A stretch of DNA of 64,000 nucleotides from Agrobacterium vitis (GCF_037039395.1 NZ_CP146242.1:1911001-1975000); one strand, 5' to 3'; shown: positions 45,148 to 55,232, counted from the first letter of the stretch. Made by a program: numbers and translations. Notes: generated by a model from the letters alone, not told the origin.

Positions 45148-46557
45148 TCACTTCCACTCGCGAATATCGACGAAATGGCCGGCAATGGCGGCGGCAGCGG
45201 CCATGGCGGGGGAAACGAGGTGGGTGCGGCCCTTATAGCCCTGGCGGCCTTCGAAATTGCGGTTCGAGGTCGAGGCGCAGCGTTCCTCCGGCTTCAGGCG
45301 GTCGTCGTTCATGGCCAGGCACATGGAACAGCCCGGCTCACGCCATTCGCAACCGGCATCGAGGAAGATCTTGTCGAGACCTTCGGCTTCCGCCTGTTCC
45401 TTGACGAGGCCAGACCCCGGAACCACCATGGCAGAAACGGTCGAAGCTACCTTGCGGTCCTTCAGCACGGCGGCTGCGGCACGCAGGTCTTCGATGCGGC
45501 CATTGGTGCAGGAGCCGATGAACACCCGGTCGATGGCGATATCGGTGATCTTGGTGCCGGGTTTCAGGCCCATATAGTCGAGCGCGCGCCACTTCGACGT
45601 CCGCTTGTTTTCGTCAGCAATATCGTCCGGGTTCGGCACGACGCCCTGAACCGAAATCACATCTTCCGGGGAAGAGCCCCAGGAGACGATGGGCGGCAGG
45701 TTGGCAGCATCCAGCACGACAGTGCGATCAAAATGCGCACCTTCATCGGTATGCAGCGTCTTCCAGTATTGAAGCGCCATGTCCAGCTCTTCACCCTTCG
45801 GCGCGCGGGGCTTGCCCTTGATATATTCGAAGGTCTTTTCATCAGGCGCGATCAGGCCAGCACGGGCGCCGCCTTCGATCGTCATGTTGCAGACGGTCAT
45901 GCGGCCTTCCATCGACAGGGCCTCGATAGCCTCACCGGCAAATTCGATGACATGGCCGGTGCCGCCAGCCGTGCCGATTTCACCGATGATAGCCAGAATG
46001 ATGTCCTTGGCGGTGACGCCGGCAGGCAGCTTGCCATCGACACGCACCAGCATGTTCTTGGCTTTCTTCTGGATCAAGGTCTGGGTGGCCAGAACATGTT
46101 CCACTTCCGACGTGCCGATGCCATGCGCCAGGGCGCCGAAGGCTCCGTGGGTCGAGGTATGGCTGTCGCCGCAGACAATGGTCATGCCGGGCAGGGTGAA
46201 GCCCTGTTCAGGGCCGACAATGTGCACGATGCCCTGGCGCTTGTCCTTTTCGGAATAATATTCGACGCCGAAGTCAGCGGCGTTCTTGGCCAAGGCCTCG
46301 ACCTGAATGCGGCTTTCCTCGTTCTTGATGCCCTCGGCCCGATCCGGTGTGGTCGGTACGTTATGGTCGACGACGGCCAGCGTGCGGGTTGGTGCATGCA
46401 CCTTGCGGCCAGCCATGCGCAGACCTTCAAAAGCCTGTGGGCTCGTCACTTCGTGCACGAGGTGGCGGTCGATATAGAGAAGACAGGTGCCGTCATCCTG
46501 GCGATCCACCAGATGGTCATCGAAAATCTTGTCGTAGAGGGTACGAGGTGCGCTCAT
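45148..46557 (-). CDS. leuC: 3-isopropylmalate dehydratase large subunit
   Basis: Leucine pathway: isomerises 2- to 3-isopropylmalate with LeuD, using a [4Fe-4S] cluster. 469 residues; cluster cysteines in FIGSCTNGR and in [12 protein letters not shown], plus the aconitase-type [12 protein letters not shown]. Start [10 protein letters not shown]. leuD is not adjacent within the window, which is usual in rhizobia. Confidence 0.96.
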   Translation of the reverse strand: MSAPRTLYDKIFDDHLVDRQDDGTCLLYIDRHLVHEVTSPQAFEGLRMAGRKVHAPTRTLAVVDHNVPTTPDRAEGIKNEESRIQVEALAKNAADFGVEYYSEKDKRQGIVHIVGPEQGFTLPGMTIVCGDSHTSTHGAFGALAHGIGTSEVEHVLATQTLIQKKAKNMLVRVDGKLPAGVTAKDIILAIIGEIGTAGGTGHVIEFAGEAIEALSMEGRMTVCNMTIEGGARAGLIAPDEKTFEYIKGKPRAPKGEELDMALQYWKTLHTDEGAHFDRTVVLDAANLPPIVSWGSSPEDVISVQGVVPNPDDIADENKRTSKWRALDYMGLKPGTKITDIAIDRVFIGSCTNGRIEDLRAAAAVLKDRKVASTVSAMVVPGSGLVKEQAEAEGLDKIFLDAGCEWREPGCSMCLAMNDDRLKPEERCASTSNRNFEGRQGYKGRTHLVSPAMAAAAAIAGHFVDIREWK

Positions 46558-46883
46558 GGCTGTTCATCCGTCGAAGGGTTGAAAAGGGATTGGGTCATAT
46601 GACCGCGTCAAAGTTTGTTTGCAAGATCGGGGAGTGTTTGCAAGACTATCGCAGTTGCAGGCCGCACCGCGAGGAGCGACTTAAGCCAACTGATTGCCAA
46701 GCGCTCCGGCAACGCGCGCGAAGAAACGTGCCGGCAGACGCTTGTGGTCTTGCAGCACGAATATGTCAGGCGCGAGACATCCAAATTTAGATCCCATGGC
46801 GGTCTGATACCAGTTTTCAAGCGAAACGGCAATTCAAAGATTGAAGGCTTCGCCTCGGGTTTCATGAAGGGCGCCAGCAACGT
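46558..46883. other. Gap between leuC and the glycosyltransferase
   Basis: No gene, RNA or clear repeat recognised. A minus-strand open frame (46608-46880) has no conserved family or ribosome binding site. The leuC promoter should lie here; no leader peptide rich in Leu codons was seen. Confidence 0.4.
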
Positions 46884-48596
46884 TTACGGGACTGGAACTG
46901 AAAAATCCTCCGGCTCAAGGCCCTTTGCAGCCTGTGCCGCCATGGTGCGATAGGCCGTTTCCAGATGACTGGTAAAGCGAGCCACATCGAAAAGTGGGGA
47001 GATCGCGTTTTGTGCAAGAATCTTCTGCTTCAGGGCCGCCCGCGTATCCTTGTCCCGGGCCAGGGCGGCACAGAGGGCCACATAGGCATCGGCATCGCGA
47101 GCGATCAATTCACCCAGGCCATGGGCATGCAGCAGGCTCGCGGTCATGCGGCTGGCAAAATTTCCGCCCGGAAATGTTGGAACCGGCAGTCCGGCCTGAA
47201 GCGCGGCGAGTGTTGAGGATTGATTGTTGCGCGGGAAGCAATCGAGCGCGATATCGGCCAGTTGCATCCAGCTCGCATACTCTGTCGCTCGGGCTGGCGT
47301 GCAGAAGAGCAGCCGGTTTTCATCAATGCCCTGGCGCTTCATCCAGGCGCTGAAATTGCTGCGGGCATAATTGTTGTCGCAGGCGATCCAGAGCACGCTA
47401 CCATCGGCCTGAAGTAGAATATCGCGCCAGAGATCGGCAGTGCGCGGTGATATGCTATCTATAGGGTGGAAAGCTGCCAGGATTATCCGGTTTTCAGGCA
47501 GGTCGAGTTGTTGGCGCGACAGGGCTGGCAGATTTAGGGTGGGTGGGGTGACGGTGAAAGTCTCTGGAAGACAGCAGATTGCCGGACTATAGGGAGCCTC
47601 GGGTTTGGCTGTCGCTGCGCTTGCTGTCGCTGGTTGGGGCAAAACCACCGTATCGGCGAGAAGGTAATCGCAGACGAGGCCGGTTCTGGCGCCGGGATGG
47701 CTGGCCATCGCCAGATGCAGCGGCGCGATCCGCTGCCGCAGCAGGTTCGGGCGGCCTTGTTCGCCATGGCCCAGCGGATCGACCAGGATATCGATCCCGG
47801 CAGCCCGCAGCGATGCTACGGCATCGTCTTCGCACAGATCGCTGATGCTGAGCGACGGGATCTCCTTGCTTGCTTCATCGGCTGTTTGTAGCGTGGAGCC
47901 AATAAGCAGAACCTCGAAATCCGCTTGGTCATGGGCCGCGGCAAGAGACAGAACCAGACGGCGTCGCGGATCGTCCTCCGGTCCATCGGCAAGCAGGTAG
48001 GCAATTTTCAGCTTTGAGCCAACACGCTTTTTCCAGGTTTGCGAGACCGGCTCCGCTGCCGGTAAACCGCTGCGCCAGAGGTCATTCAATTTCTCGTCAT
48101 CGCACCAGCTCAGATGAACAGTCTGGCTATCGACCGAATAATAGGCCTCCTGCCGCCGGTTCAGACGGTCGAGGATCGCCTGATCACTGACGCGCATTTC
48201 CTCGATATTCAAGATGCGCCGGAGCGCGGCTCGGTAGGTCTGCCAGGAGTGAAGATCAAAAGGGCTGGACCGCGTGGCGCGTCTTGATGCTGTAAGCGCC
48301 TCGATTTCCAGCGCGCTTGCCTTTTCGACCCCGGACCGTTCCATCTTGTCCGCGAGGGGGATCAGGACAGAGGCTTGAGCGGGTAGTAGTTTGCCAGCGC
48401 GTCGGTAAAATGTGGCAGCCTCGGTGAATTGTTCAAGTTTCGCGCAGCACTGGGCCATGACCAGCAAGGATTGCGGTCCGGCATCTTGGTTTTTCGCCAG
48501 GAAAGGCTGTAATGTGGCGTAGGTTCCCTGAAAGTCACCAGAGACGTAAAGCGCCAATGCTGCGGCAATATTGTCGGACATCGCGTTTTCTGCCAT
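46884..48596 (-). CDS. TPR-SPINDLY-type (GT41) O-glycosyltransferase-like protein
   Basis: 570 residues. N-terminal TPR-like helices (about 10-95), then a GT-B fold similar to O-GlcNAc transferases: KIAYLLADG, ILVDPLGHGEQGRPNLLRQRIAPLHLAMASHPGARTG, and RLLFCTPARATEYASWMQLADIALDCFPRNNQSSTLAALQAGLPV with the sugar-nucleotide-binding end. Bacterial members often glycosylate surface proteins, but the target here is unknown. Start 48596 or the in-frame ATG 48581. The third structured element lies immediately upstream. Confidence 0.8.
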   Translation of the reverse strand: MAENAMSDNIAAALALYVSGDFQGTYATLQPFLAKNQDAGPQSLLVMAQCCAKLEQFTEAATFYRRAGKLLPAQASVLIPLADKMERSGVEKASALEIEALTASRRATRSSPFDLHSWQTYRAALRRILNIEEMRVSDQAILDRLNRRQEAYYSVDSQTVHLSWCDDEKLNDLWRSGLPAAEPVSQTWKKRVGSKLKIAYLLADGPEDDPRRRLVLSLAAAHDQADFEVLLIGSTLQTADEASKEIPSLSISDLCEDDAVASLRAAGIDILVDPLGHGEQGRPNLLRQRIAPLHLAMASHPGARTGLVCDYLLADTVVLPQPATASAATAKPEAPYSPAICCLPETFTVTPPTLNLPALSRQQLDLPENRIILAAFHPIDSISPRTADLWRDILLQADGSVLWIACDNNYARSNFSAWMKRQGIDENRLLFCTPARATEYASWMQLADIALDCFPRNNQSSTLAALQAGLPVPTFPGGNFASRMTASLLHAHGLGELIARDADAYVALCAALARDKDTRAALKQKILAQNAISPLFDVARFTSHLETAYRTMAAQAAKGLEPEDFSVPVP

Positions 48597-48604
48597 TCCT
48601 GTTC

Positions 48605-48699
48605 TACCAAGGCACCGAAATGTTTATATATTCACGCCTTGAAGGCATTGCAAAACTCTCATACGCATCAGTTGGTCGACAGTTTTGCAAAAGGAATAC
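48605..48699 (-). repeat. Two-stem structured element, copy 3
   Basis: Read on the minus strand: GTATTCC (48699-48693), stem 1 TTGCAAAACT / AGTTTTGCAA (10 bp, arms 48690-48681 and 48657-48648) with a longer 23-base loop, then stem 2 CAAGGC (48641-48636) with GCCTTG (48613-48608) and final CTTGGTA. Its 3' end is only 8 bp before the glycosyltransferase start. The inner hairpin seen in copies 1 and 2 is weak here. Confidence 0.65.
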
Positions 48700-48853
48700 G
48701 AACGGTCATGTTCGATGACTGTTGGTATTCTTCGCCCGGGAATATACGGCTGGTCTGGTGCAGGGCTTGTCATGCATCCAGCTTGAGGAAACATTGCCTC
48801 TCTATGGGTTTGCCCTTGCACAACCCTGTTGCATTTGTTTCGGAAAACCCTGC

Positions 48854-49873
48854 ATGTCCCAGCTTTCCATAGTCGTTCCAAGCCGTCGATCGCTGGTTCA
48901 GAGCCGGTTTTCACTGGAAACTGCGGTGATCTGTGCGGAAAAACTGGATGCCGTGTTGATCGTGTCTGACAATTCCGGCGATCCGGCCAAGGCGGAATGG
49001 TTGCAAGGCCTGGGCGGGCGGGTACGCTACCTGCATTCCAGCGCCGAGGACGCTGTTGCCAATCTGGTCAATGCACTCGACCAAGTGGAAACACCGTTTC
49101 TAATGCCCTTTGCGGATGACGACGCGGTCTATGTTCTCGACGGTCTGCCGGTGGGCGATCTATCCTCCCTGCCGCAGGATGTCATTGGCGTGCGACCGCG
49201 CACGATGATCTGGCGTGACGATGCGGGCGTGGCTGATGTCGTTACCGCCAGTCTGGATGCAGACGGGCCTTCGGCGCGGATACAGCAGTATGTCGATACG
49301 ACCGGCGGCAATAACGCGCTTTATTACAGCATTTTTCGCAGTCAGCTATTTGCAGGGGTCCTAAAGACTTTCAACGCGCATCATCCGACGCGGGGCGCCT
49401 ATTGCGATTGGAGTTTCGTTGCCGCTTTCCTGTGTTGTGGCAAGGTCTTGCATGATCCGGCGCTGATCTATTGCTATGATCTCGGGCAATGGAACTCTGT
49501 GGCGACTTTGGAGACCTCGTTTGACACGCTGCTGCTTCAAGTCGGCTTGCCGGAAAGAGCACGCCATTATCATGAATTTCTGTTGTTTCTGGATTTGCAT
49601 AGCCTGCTTGGCTGGCGCGGCTTGCCTTTTGCGCCCCATGACCGCGGTGACGGGCTGCAGGCCAATATCCGGTTCAATCTGCGGGTATTCTGCAATCGGG
49701 TGGCGCGCCAGCCAGATCTTTATCCGCAGGAGGTCAAGGATGCGGTGGTGGCGCTTGGCACTAGTACCGATCCGGAAACGCTTTTTGCGACAATCCTGCC
49801 GGTGGCCGACAGCCTGAGACCTGGTCTTGCCGAGGAGTATCGCCGGTATCGAGCCGTGCTTGATGACGCTTAG
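48854..49873 (+). CDS. Glycosyltransferase family 2-like protein (TIGR00180-type)
   Basis: 339 residues, GT-A-type: SIVVPSRRSLVQSRFSLETA at the N-terminus and the metal-binding PFADDDAVYVLDGLP (D-x-D-like). Cysteine-rich middle (RGAYCDWSFVAAFLCCGKVLHD). ATG 48854 (MSQLSIVVP) is used because the open frame upstream is not conserved. Divergent from the GT41-like gene, which suggests a shared surface-glycosylation function. Confidence 0.78.
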   Translation: MSQLSIVVPSRRSLVQSRFSLETAVICAEKLDAVLIVSDNSGDPAKAEWLQGLGGRVRYLHSSAEDAVANLVNALDQVETPFLMPFADDDAVYVLDGLPVGDLSSLPQDVIGVRPRTMIWRDDAGVADVVTASLDADGPSARIQQYVDTTGGNNALYYSIFRSQLFAGVLKTFNAHHPTRGAYCDWSFVAAFLCCGKVLHDPALIYCYDLGQWNSVATLETSFDTLLLQVGLPERARHYHEFLLFLDLHSLLGWRGLPFAPHDRGDGLQANIRFNLRVFCNRVARQPDLYPQEVKDAVVALGTSTDPETLFATILPVADSLRPGLAEEYRRYRAVLDDA

Positions 49874-49874
49874 A

Positions 49875-49919
49875 GTTTGTCTTAGGCAAAGTGGAACCCG
49901 GCTTCCCGAAAAGACAAAC
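49875..49919. repeat. Degenerate GTGGGAACCGG-type palindromic repeat
   Basis: GTTTGTCTT / AAGACAAAC arms around GGCAAAGTGGAACCCGGCTT, the layout of the element in thiP with different arms. Directly after the glycosyltransferase stop; the convergent permease ends nearby. Confidence 0.65.
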
Positions 49920-49927
49920 GAAAAAAC

Positions 49928-50752
49928 CTAGGTTCGCTGGGTCTCACGGGCGCGCATCCGCTTTTCCACCCGCCGCAGGATGAGCGACAGGCCGATGGTG
50001 AGGATCAGGTAAATATAGGCGACGATGGAATAGGTCTCGAAAAACCGGAAGGACCCGGAGGCATAGATCTTTCCCGCCTGGCTGATATCGGCGACGCCCA
50101 GTACGGAGACCAGCGACGAATCCTTGACCATGGCAACGAAATCATTGGAGAGCGGCGGGAAAATAACCCGGATGGCCTGGGGCAGAACCACCAGGCAAAA
50201 TCGCTGCGCGCGGTTCAATCCCAGCGATTTGGCCGCCTCGATCTGTCCCTTGTCGATGGATTCGATACCCGCCCTGAAGATTTCGGCGATAAAGGCCGAA
50301 TAGCCGATGCAAAGCGCAAAAATCGCCCGCCACATCAGCGAGACATCGCGCACCTGAAGCGGTTCCAGCCAACCGGTGGAAACAAGCGGGGCGGTGAGGG
50401 TATTATAGAGGGCAACGAAGCCGGGCGCGCCGACGAAGGCCACGTAAAACAACAGCACCAGGACCGGAATGCCCCTGACGATCTCGATATAGAACCGGGC
50501 GGCCTGGCGCAGCACGATGCTGTCAGCCATGCCCGCCAGCGCGATCAGCAGGCCAAGCATGGAGGCGAGTGCAAAACCGGTCAGCGTGACGAAAACAGTG
50601 ACGCCGATACCGCGGGAGACTGTTTCGAACGCCTGGGTATAGAGATCGTTGACGGCGATGGTGATGGCCAGCGCCAGCGCCAGAAGGCCAAGCGCCACCA
50701 GCCACCAGGGAAAATCCTGCTTGCTACCGTTCGGAAGGGTCTGGAAGGCCAT
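49928..50752 (-). CDS. Polar amino acid ABC transporter permease
   Basis: Inner-membrane permease of the His/Glu/Gln/Arg family, 274 residues with five or more helices. FVTLTGFALASMLGLLIALAG and the EAA loop EAAKSLGLNRAQRFCLVVLPQA are typical. Downstream of its binding-protein gene (17-bp gap). No ATPase gene in the cluster, so it must borrow one or the gene is elsewhere. Confidence 0.92.
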   Translation of the reverse strand: MAFQTLPNGSKQDFPWWLVALGLLALALAITIAVNDLYTQAFETVSRGIGVTVFVTLTGFALASMLGLLIALAGMADSIVLRQAARFYIEIVRGIPVLVLLFYVAFVGAPGFVALYNTLTAPLVSTGWLEPLQVRDVSLMWRAIFALCIGYSAFIAEIFRAGIESIDKGQIEAAKSLGLNRAQRFCLVVLPQAIRVIFPPLSNDFVAMVKDSSLVSVLGVADISQAGKIYASGSFRFFETYSIVAYIYLILTIGLSLILRRVEKRMRARETQRT

Positions 50753-50769
50753 GGAAAACTGCCTGGCCG

Positions 50770-51567
50770 TCAGTTACCCAGCTTGTAATCGAGGAACCAC
50801 TTCTTGTTCAGGGCGTCGAACGTGCCATCGGCCTTCAGGGCGGCGATGGCGGCATTGATCGGCTTGACCAGATCCGAACCCTTTTGAAAGATGAAGCCGA
50901 AATCCTCGGTGCCCAGCGGTTCGCCGATGATTTTCAATGCTCCACCGGAGGCATCGACATAGCCTTTGCCCGCCGTGCTGTCGGTGAGCACCAGATCGAC
51001 ATCGCCGGTTTTCAGGGCCTGCACGGTCGCGCCAAAGGTTTCAAACAGTTTGATACGCGGGTTCTGTTCGTTGCCATCAAGCACTTCGTAGACAGCGGTG
51101 TAGAACGGGCTTGTGCCTGGCTGCGCGGCGATCAGGCCCTTGTCGAAGGCCTTGAAGCTCTTGGCGTCGGTAAAACGGGCCTCATCGCTGCGCACCAGCA
51201 TCAATTGCTGCGAGCGCATATAGGGATCGGAGAAATCGATCTTTTCCTTGCGGTCTTCCTTGATGGTGATGCCGGTCATGCCAATGTTGTATTGTCCGTC
51301 GGCAACCGCCTGGATCATCGCGTCCCAGGAGGTGTTCTGATATTCGACCTTGAAATTCAGCCGCTTGGCGATCTCGTTCATGGCGTCATATTCCCAGCCT
51401 ATCGCCTTGCCGCTCTTCGGATCGACAAATTGCAATGGCGGATAGGCGTTTTCGGTCACGACGATCACCGTCTTGCCGCCGAGATCCGGCAGATCCGCAG
51501 CAAAGGCGGCGAAGGGGGCGAGCAAAAGGGCCGAAAGACCAGCGAGAACGGCGCGGCGCAAAGACAT
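50770..51567 (-). CDS. Amino acid ABC transporter substrate-binding protein
   Basis: Periplasmic family-3 solute-binding protein, 265 residues, signal peptide ending PFAAFAADLP. Conserved KIDFSDPYMRSQQLMLVRSD and GKTVIVVTENAYPPLQFVD. ATG 51567 (MSLRRAVLAG) follows AGGAG; the open frame extends upstream without homology. Ligand probably a polar amino acid. Confidence 0.92.
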   Translation of the reverse strand: MSLRRAVLAGLSALLLAPFAAFAADLPDLGGKTVIVVTENAYPPLQFVDPKSGKAIGWEYDAMNEIAKRLNFKVEYQNTSWDAMIQAVADGQYNIGMTGITIKEDRKEKIDFSDPYMRSQQLMLVRSDEARFTDAKSFKAFDKGLIAAQPGTSPFYTAVYEVLDGNEQNPRIKLFETFGATVQALKTGDVDLVLTDSTAGKGYVDASGGALKIIGEPLGTEDFGFIFQKGSDLVKPINAAIAALKADGTFDALNKKWFLDYKLGN

Positions 51568-51652
51568 GAAAATAACTCCTGGACCATGTGGCGAGCGAAC
51601 ACTGTCACACATGATCCCTCCATTTCAAGGGACTTGAGGCCCGAACAGCCGT

Positions 51653-52534
51653 TCATCCCGGCTGCATCGTGCCGAAGGCGGCGACCATTGCGACAGCGGC
51701 AAGACCCAGCCCACATTCCGCCAGCGTTCCGATACGGATGGCGCGGATTGCGCCTGCCGGGCTGTGATGCATGCGCGGTACGAAGACGTAGCGGTTGATG
51801 ATGGCGATCATCACCATGGCGGCAACAGCAGCGATCTTGACGAGCAGCAATTTCTGATAGGGCATGCTGATATCGACAGCATGCGCCCCGACGATCAGCC
51901 AGGCGTTGAGTGCGCCACTCATCAGGGTCAGGGCGACGGCGATATGGCCTATGGTGGAAAATCGCATCAGTGCCACCAGTGCTGGCGGCCGTGCGTGCTC
52001 ATCCTGCATGGCCTTTAACAACAGCACGACGGGCGGCAAGGCTCCGAGCCAGAGGCCAGCAGCCAGAAGATGCAGGCTGTGATTGGCGCGATGCAGAAGG
52101 CCGGTCGCACCCGTCTCGGCAATCGCATGACCATTGAGGCTGAGGCTGATCAAGAACAAGGCGCCAAACAGCGTTACGACGATGCCGCGATGATGGCGAA
52201 AGATGCAATAGGCCAGCAGGAGCGCGCCGGTGAGCCCTGCCTGTAGCCCGAGCGCTGCTCCGCTTTGCGTGGCCTGGAGCAGGTCGGCGACCAGGGTCGG
52301 CGTCACCGTTTGCCAGCCATCACCGAGCAAGGCTGCCTGGGCGGCGATCTTGCCGATACCGGCAATTATCATGAGCACGAGCGCGAGATGGTAAAATCTG
52401 GCCAGGCGGTGCTCGATATGCTCGGCAAGATCCTTGGCGACGGCAAGCAACAGAAAGCCATGCGCGCCCCAGAGGAAGAGCGCGCAGGCGTCGAACACCA
52501 GGCGGCAGAGAATGTTGGCCTGTTCGGGTGTCAC
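51653..52534 (-). CDS. copD: CopD-family copper resistance membrane protein
   Basis: Inner-membrane protein, 293 residues, about eight helices. His-containing helices (LNGHAIAETG, HRANHSLHLLAAGLWLGALPPV) are the CopD signature. Overlaps copC by 4 bp (ATGA), so CopC in the periplasm probably passes copper to it for import or tolerance. Confidence 0.88.
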   Translation of the reverse strand: MTPEQANILCRLVFDACALFLWGAHGFLLLAVAKDLAEHIEHRLARFYHLALVLMIIAGIGKIAAQAALLGDGWQTVTPTLVADLLQATQSGAALGLQAGLTGALLLAYCIFRHHRGIVVTLFGALFLISLSLNGHAIAETGATGLLHRANHSLHLLAAGLWLGALPPVVLLLKAMQDEHARPPALVALMRFSTIGHIAVALTLMSGALNAWLIVGAHAVDISMPYQKLLLVKIAAVAAMVMIAIINRYVFVPRMHHSPAGAIRAIRIGTLAECGLGLAAVAMVAAFGTMQPG

Positions 52535-52902
52535 GGCTTGACGGTAAAGCTGGTCGTACCGTTCGACTTATGACCATCGACCGACAGAACATGCCATTCG
52601 ACACTATAGGCACCAGGGGCAAGCGGCTCGCTGAGCGGAACGCTCAGGCCCTTGCCGTCCTTGCTGACCACCGCTTCACCGGTTTTGATCTTCTGCTGTT
52701 GCGGGCCGGTGATATCGACACCGGAAAATTTCGGCTCAAGCCCTTCGGTAAAGCTGAGGTCGATGGTTTTCGGGGCGCTGACAATGGTCGCCTTGTCCGC
52801 CGGGGCGACGGTGGCCAGGTGAGCATGGGCGAAGGCTTGGCCTGCCATGGCCAGGGCGCCGAAGAGCGCGAATGTGGCCAGTGTTCTCGATGTGACAGTC
52901 AT
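52531..52902 (-). CDS. copC: Periplasmic copper-binding protein CopC
   Basis: 123 residues. The signal peptide ends AGQAFA, leaving HAHL at the mature N-terminus: the first His supplies the amine and imidazole for the Cu(II) site. WHVLSVDGHKSNGTTSF provides the other ligands. The Met-rich Cu(I) site of classical CopC is absent. Operon with copD; the PepSY protein precedes it by 72 bp. Confidence 0.92.
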   Translation of the reverse strand: MTVTSRTLATFALFGALAMAGQAFAHAHLATVAPADKATIVSAPKTIDLSFTEGLEPKFSGVDITGPQQQKIKTGEAVVSKDGKGLSVPLSEPLAPGAYSVEWHVLSVDGHKSNGTTSFTVKP

Positions 52903-52974
52903 GATCGTGTCCTTTGGTTTCGGATGAGATGGATTGCAGGCGGCTTTCGATGTGCCGCCCTTTTGCGTGTCGGT

Positions 52975-54387
52975 TTAGCTCAATGCTCTTTTCAATGGTT
53001 TGATCCGGCGGATCAGCACCATATCGATCAGGAGTACAGCCAGCAGCGCCGCGCCGGTCAGGGGGAACAGCAGGGAGGTGAGCAGCATGACGATGGCACC
53101 AGTTTTCCAAAGGCGCATGTCGGCGGGATAGGCGGGCGCCATCAGCCGTGATGCGCCTTTCGGTCGGCGTATCCACCACATGGCGATGCCGCTGACGCTG
53201 AGAAAGATCACGGCCAGGCAATAGACGGTGACGAGGATCAGGTTCCACAGACCGATTGTGCCCATGTGAAAGGATACGCCGATCGCCATCGTCTTGCCGG
53301 CGAGACCGTAGTTTTCATATTTGATATCGGCCAGGACCTTGCCGCTGTAGCGATCGATATGCACGGTCCGGTCGGAGCGGGGATCGGTGCTGTCTTTGCT
53401 CATCGTGTCCCGGGAAATACTCCAGACGCCGCTTTCGTCCTTGGGAAAATTCAACTGAAAGCGATTGTCGAAGCCGATGGCCCGGGCATAGGCAATGACA
53501 TTGTCAAGGGTGACGGCCTCCCCATCCGGCAGTCCGGCGTGACCGGCAGCGGAGCCGGACATCGGCATGGGGGCCTGCTCCAATGTCCAGGGCACATCCT
53601 TGATGCTGCCATGGTTCATGGCGGCATGGGTCGCGTCGGACAGTGGGGCATCGCTCCATTTGCCGATCGGGAACGTGCTCCAGGCCTGGGTGAATTTTTC
53701 ACCCCAGACGCCTGTCCAGCTCAAGCCCGACACCAGAAAGACCAGAAGCAGGATCGAAGCGTAAAAGCCGATGGTGCGGTGCAGGGATTTCCAGAGCTGG
53801 CGACCCTTTTCGGCAAAGCTCGGAATGAGCAGTCGCAAATAGCTCTCGCCCTGGCGCGGCCACCACATGTAAAGCCCGGTGATGATCAGCACCACGCCGA
53901 AACCGGCGGCGATTTCGATCAGCCGGTCGCCCAGGGTGCCGATCAAAAGGTCGCTGTGAATGCTGTCGGCCAGGTCGTAGAGCGCGCTACGGTGGTTCCA
54001 TTGGCCCAGCACCTGCGCATCATAGGGATTGACGGCGACCATCATCGACTCTTGGCCCCGGTTGACCCGGAAAGCCGCGACACTCTGCGGTGTGGCTGGC
54101 GCGATATATTGAGCGATAACCCCGCCTGGAACGGCGGACAGTGCGGCGTCTGCCTGTTGCGACACAAGCGTCTGGGCAGTCGTGGGGGTGACGGTGAAAG
54201 CCTTTTCTCCGTCGCGTCCGACCAGGGTGGCGCTCCACATCATGATCAGTCCGGTGACGGCCAGCACGATCAGGAAAGGGGCGACATAGAGCCCGGCATA
54301 GAAATGCCAGCGCCAGGCGGCAAAATAAAATCCTCTGGTTGAGGCTGCTACCGGCTTTTCGACCGGCAGCGATGTAATGGTGGACAT
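52975..54387 (-). CDS. PepSY-associated membrane protein (PiuB-like)
   Basis: 470 residues, about four helices with two periplasmic PepSY-type domains (FTVTPTTAQTLVSQQADAAL... and EAVTLDNVIAYARAIGFDN). Helix histidines (WRWHFYAGLYVAPFL, LHRTIGFYASILLLVFLVSG) suggest haem or metal-reductase function, as in siderophore/iron reductases. Upstream of copC-copD on the same strand. ATG 54387 (MSTITSLPV) chosen; the open frame upstream is unconserved. Confidence 0.82.
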   Translation of the reverse strand: MSTITSLPVEKPVAASTRGFYFAAWRWHFYAGLYVAPFLIVLAVTGLIMMWSATLVGRDGEKAFTVTPTTAQTLVSQQADAALSAVPGGVIAQYIAPATPQSVAAFRVNRGQESMMVAVNPYDAQVLGQWNHRSALYDLADSIHSDLLIGTLGDRLIEIAAGFGVVLIITGLYMWWPRQGESYLRLLIPSFAEKGRQLWKSLHRTIGFYASILLLVFLVSGLSWTGVWGEKFTQAWSTFPIGKWSDAPLSDATHAAMNHGSIKDVPWTLEQAPMPMSGSAAGHAGLPDGEAVTLDNVIAYARAIGFDNRFQLNFPKDESGVWSISRDTMSKDSTDPRSDRTVHIDRYSGKVLADIKYENYGLAGKTMAIGVSFHMGTIGLWNLILVTVYCLAVIFLSVSGIAMWWIRRPKGASRLMAPAYPADMRLWKTGAIVMLLTSLLFPLTGAALLAVLLIDMVLIRRIKPLKRALS

Positions 54388-54617
54388 GGATGAAACCTTG
54401 GAAGGGTGCCTGATGGCTGGCTTGCTGGACATGCAACGGGCGGACATGCAAACGCATGTGATCCGGCAAAGTCCGCAAGGCCATAGGCATGCATCTGATG
54501 GGAGCGGAGCGTCAGTCGAAGGAAAAAACCTGTTCGACCAAGCCCTGCTGCCGGTGATGGTCATGCGTTCCTCGCCCTGCTGCAAGAGAGGCAGGGCGCA
54601 AGAGCGGCATGGCCGGA

Positions 54618-55013
54618 TCAGATGTCAGCCAAGGGTGGAGCGCGGGGGGCGCTATTGGGGGGGAAGATCCTGAAGATGACGGGCGCTTGAAAAGGCGGAC
54701 TTGCCGTTTCAAGACTGGCTCTGGCCGCCACGCCAATCGTATCCGCAGGCATGGGCAAGAGGATGGAGGCGCCGATACGGCAGGCTTCGCAGCCGTTTTG
54801 GGATAGATGCCCGTGGGCTTTGCCGTGATCTTCAGGCGCAAAGGAGGTTTGGCTGGAGATGCACAGGACCGGCAGCGAACCATCCGGCAGGGTATAGGAG
54901 GCAAATTCCGTCGGGATTTGCGGTGCTGCCAAGGCCTGAGGGGTTTTATGGGCAAAGCCGATGGCGACAACAGCGATCATGCACAAGGCATGCACCACTA
55001 TGCGCCATGTCAT
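54618..55013 (-). CDS. DUF2946-like small secreted protein
   Basis: 131 residues from ATG 55013: signal anchor (RIVVHALCMIAVVAIGFA), then LPVLCISSQ and HLSQNGCEACRIGASILLP with a C-x2-C motif and several histidines, the pattern of DUF2946 proteins found next to copper or TonB genes. It probably binds a metal, and heads the PepSY-copC-copD cluster. The next 230 bp to the PepSY gene hold nothing recognisable. Confidence 0.7.
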   Translation of the reverse strand: MTWRIVVHALCMIAVVAIGFAHKTPQALAAPQIPTEFASYTLPDGSLPVLCISSQTSFAPEDHGKAHGHLSQNGCEACRIGASILLPMPADTIGVAARASLETASPPFQAPVIFRIFPPNSAPRAPPLADI

Positions 55014-55232
55014 GAAGACATTCCACTTTTTCTGGAAATGGTCTTGCCCTGCCCGCATCGCTTTCCCTTGATCATGGCGGTTTTGTCGAAACGCCACTGT
55101 TCAATCAGCAGTAAGGGGGAGACCGCGATGTTTCAAGATCAATGTCTGGCAACGGCCCTGCGTCGCGTGGCCGCAGGGTTGTTCCTGTGCTGTCCCTGTG
55201 TTGCCAATGTGCTGAATGAGCGGGCGGCAACA

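Noticed and set aside
46608..46880. Possible small gene upstream of leuC
   Set aside because: No family, no ribosome binding site, and unusual Cys/Pro/Arg composition; more likely noncoding.
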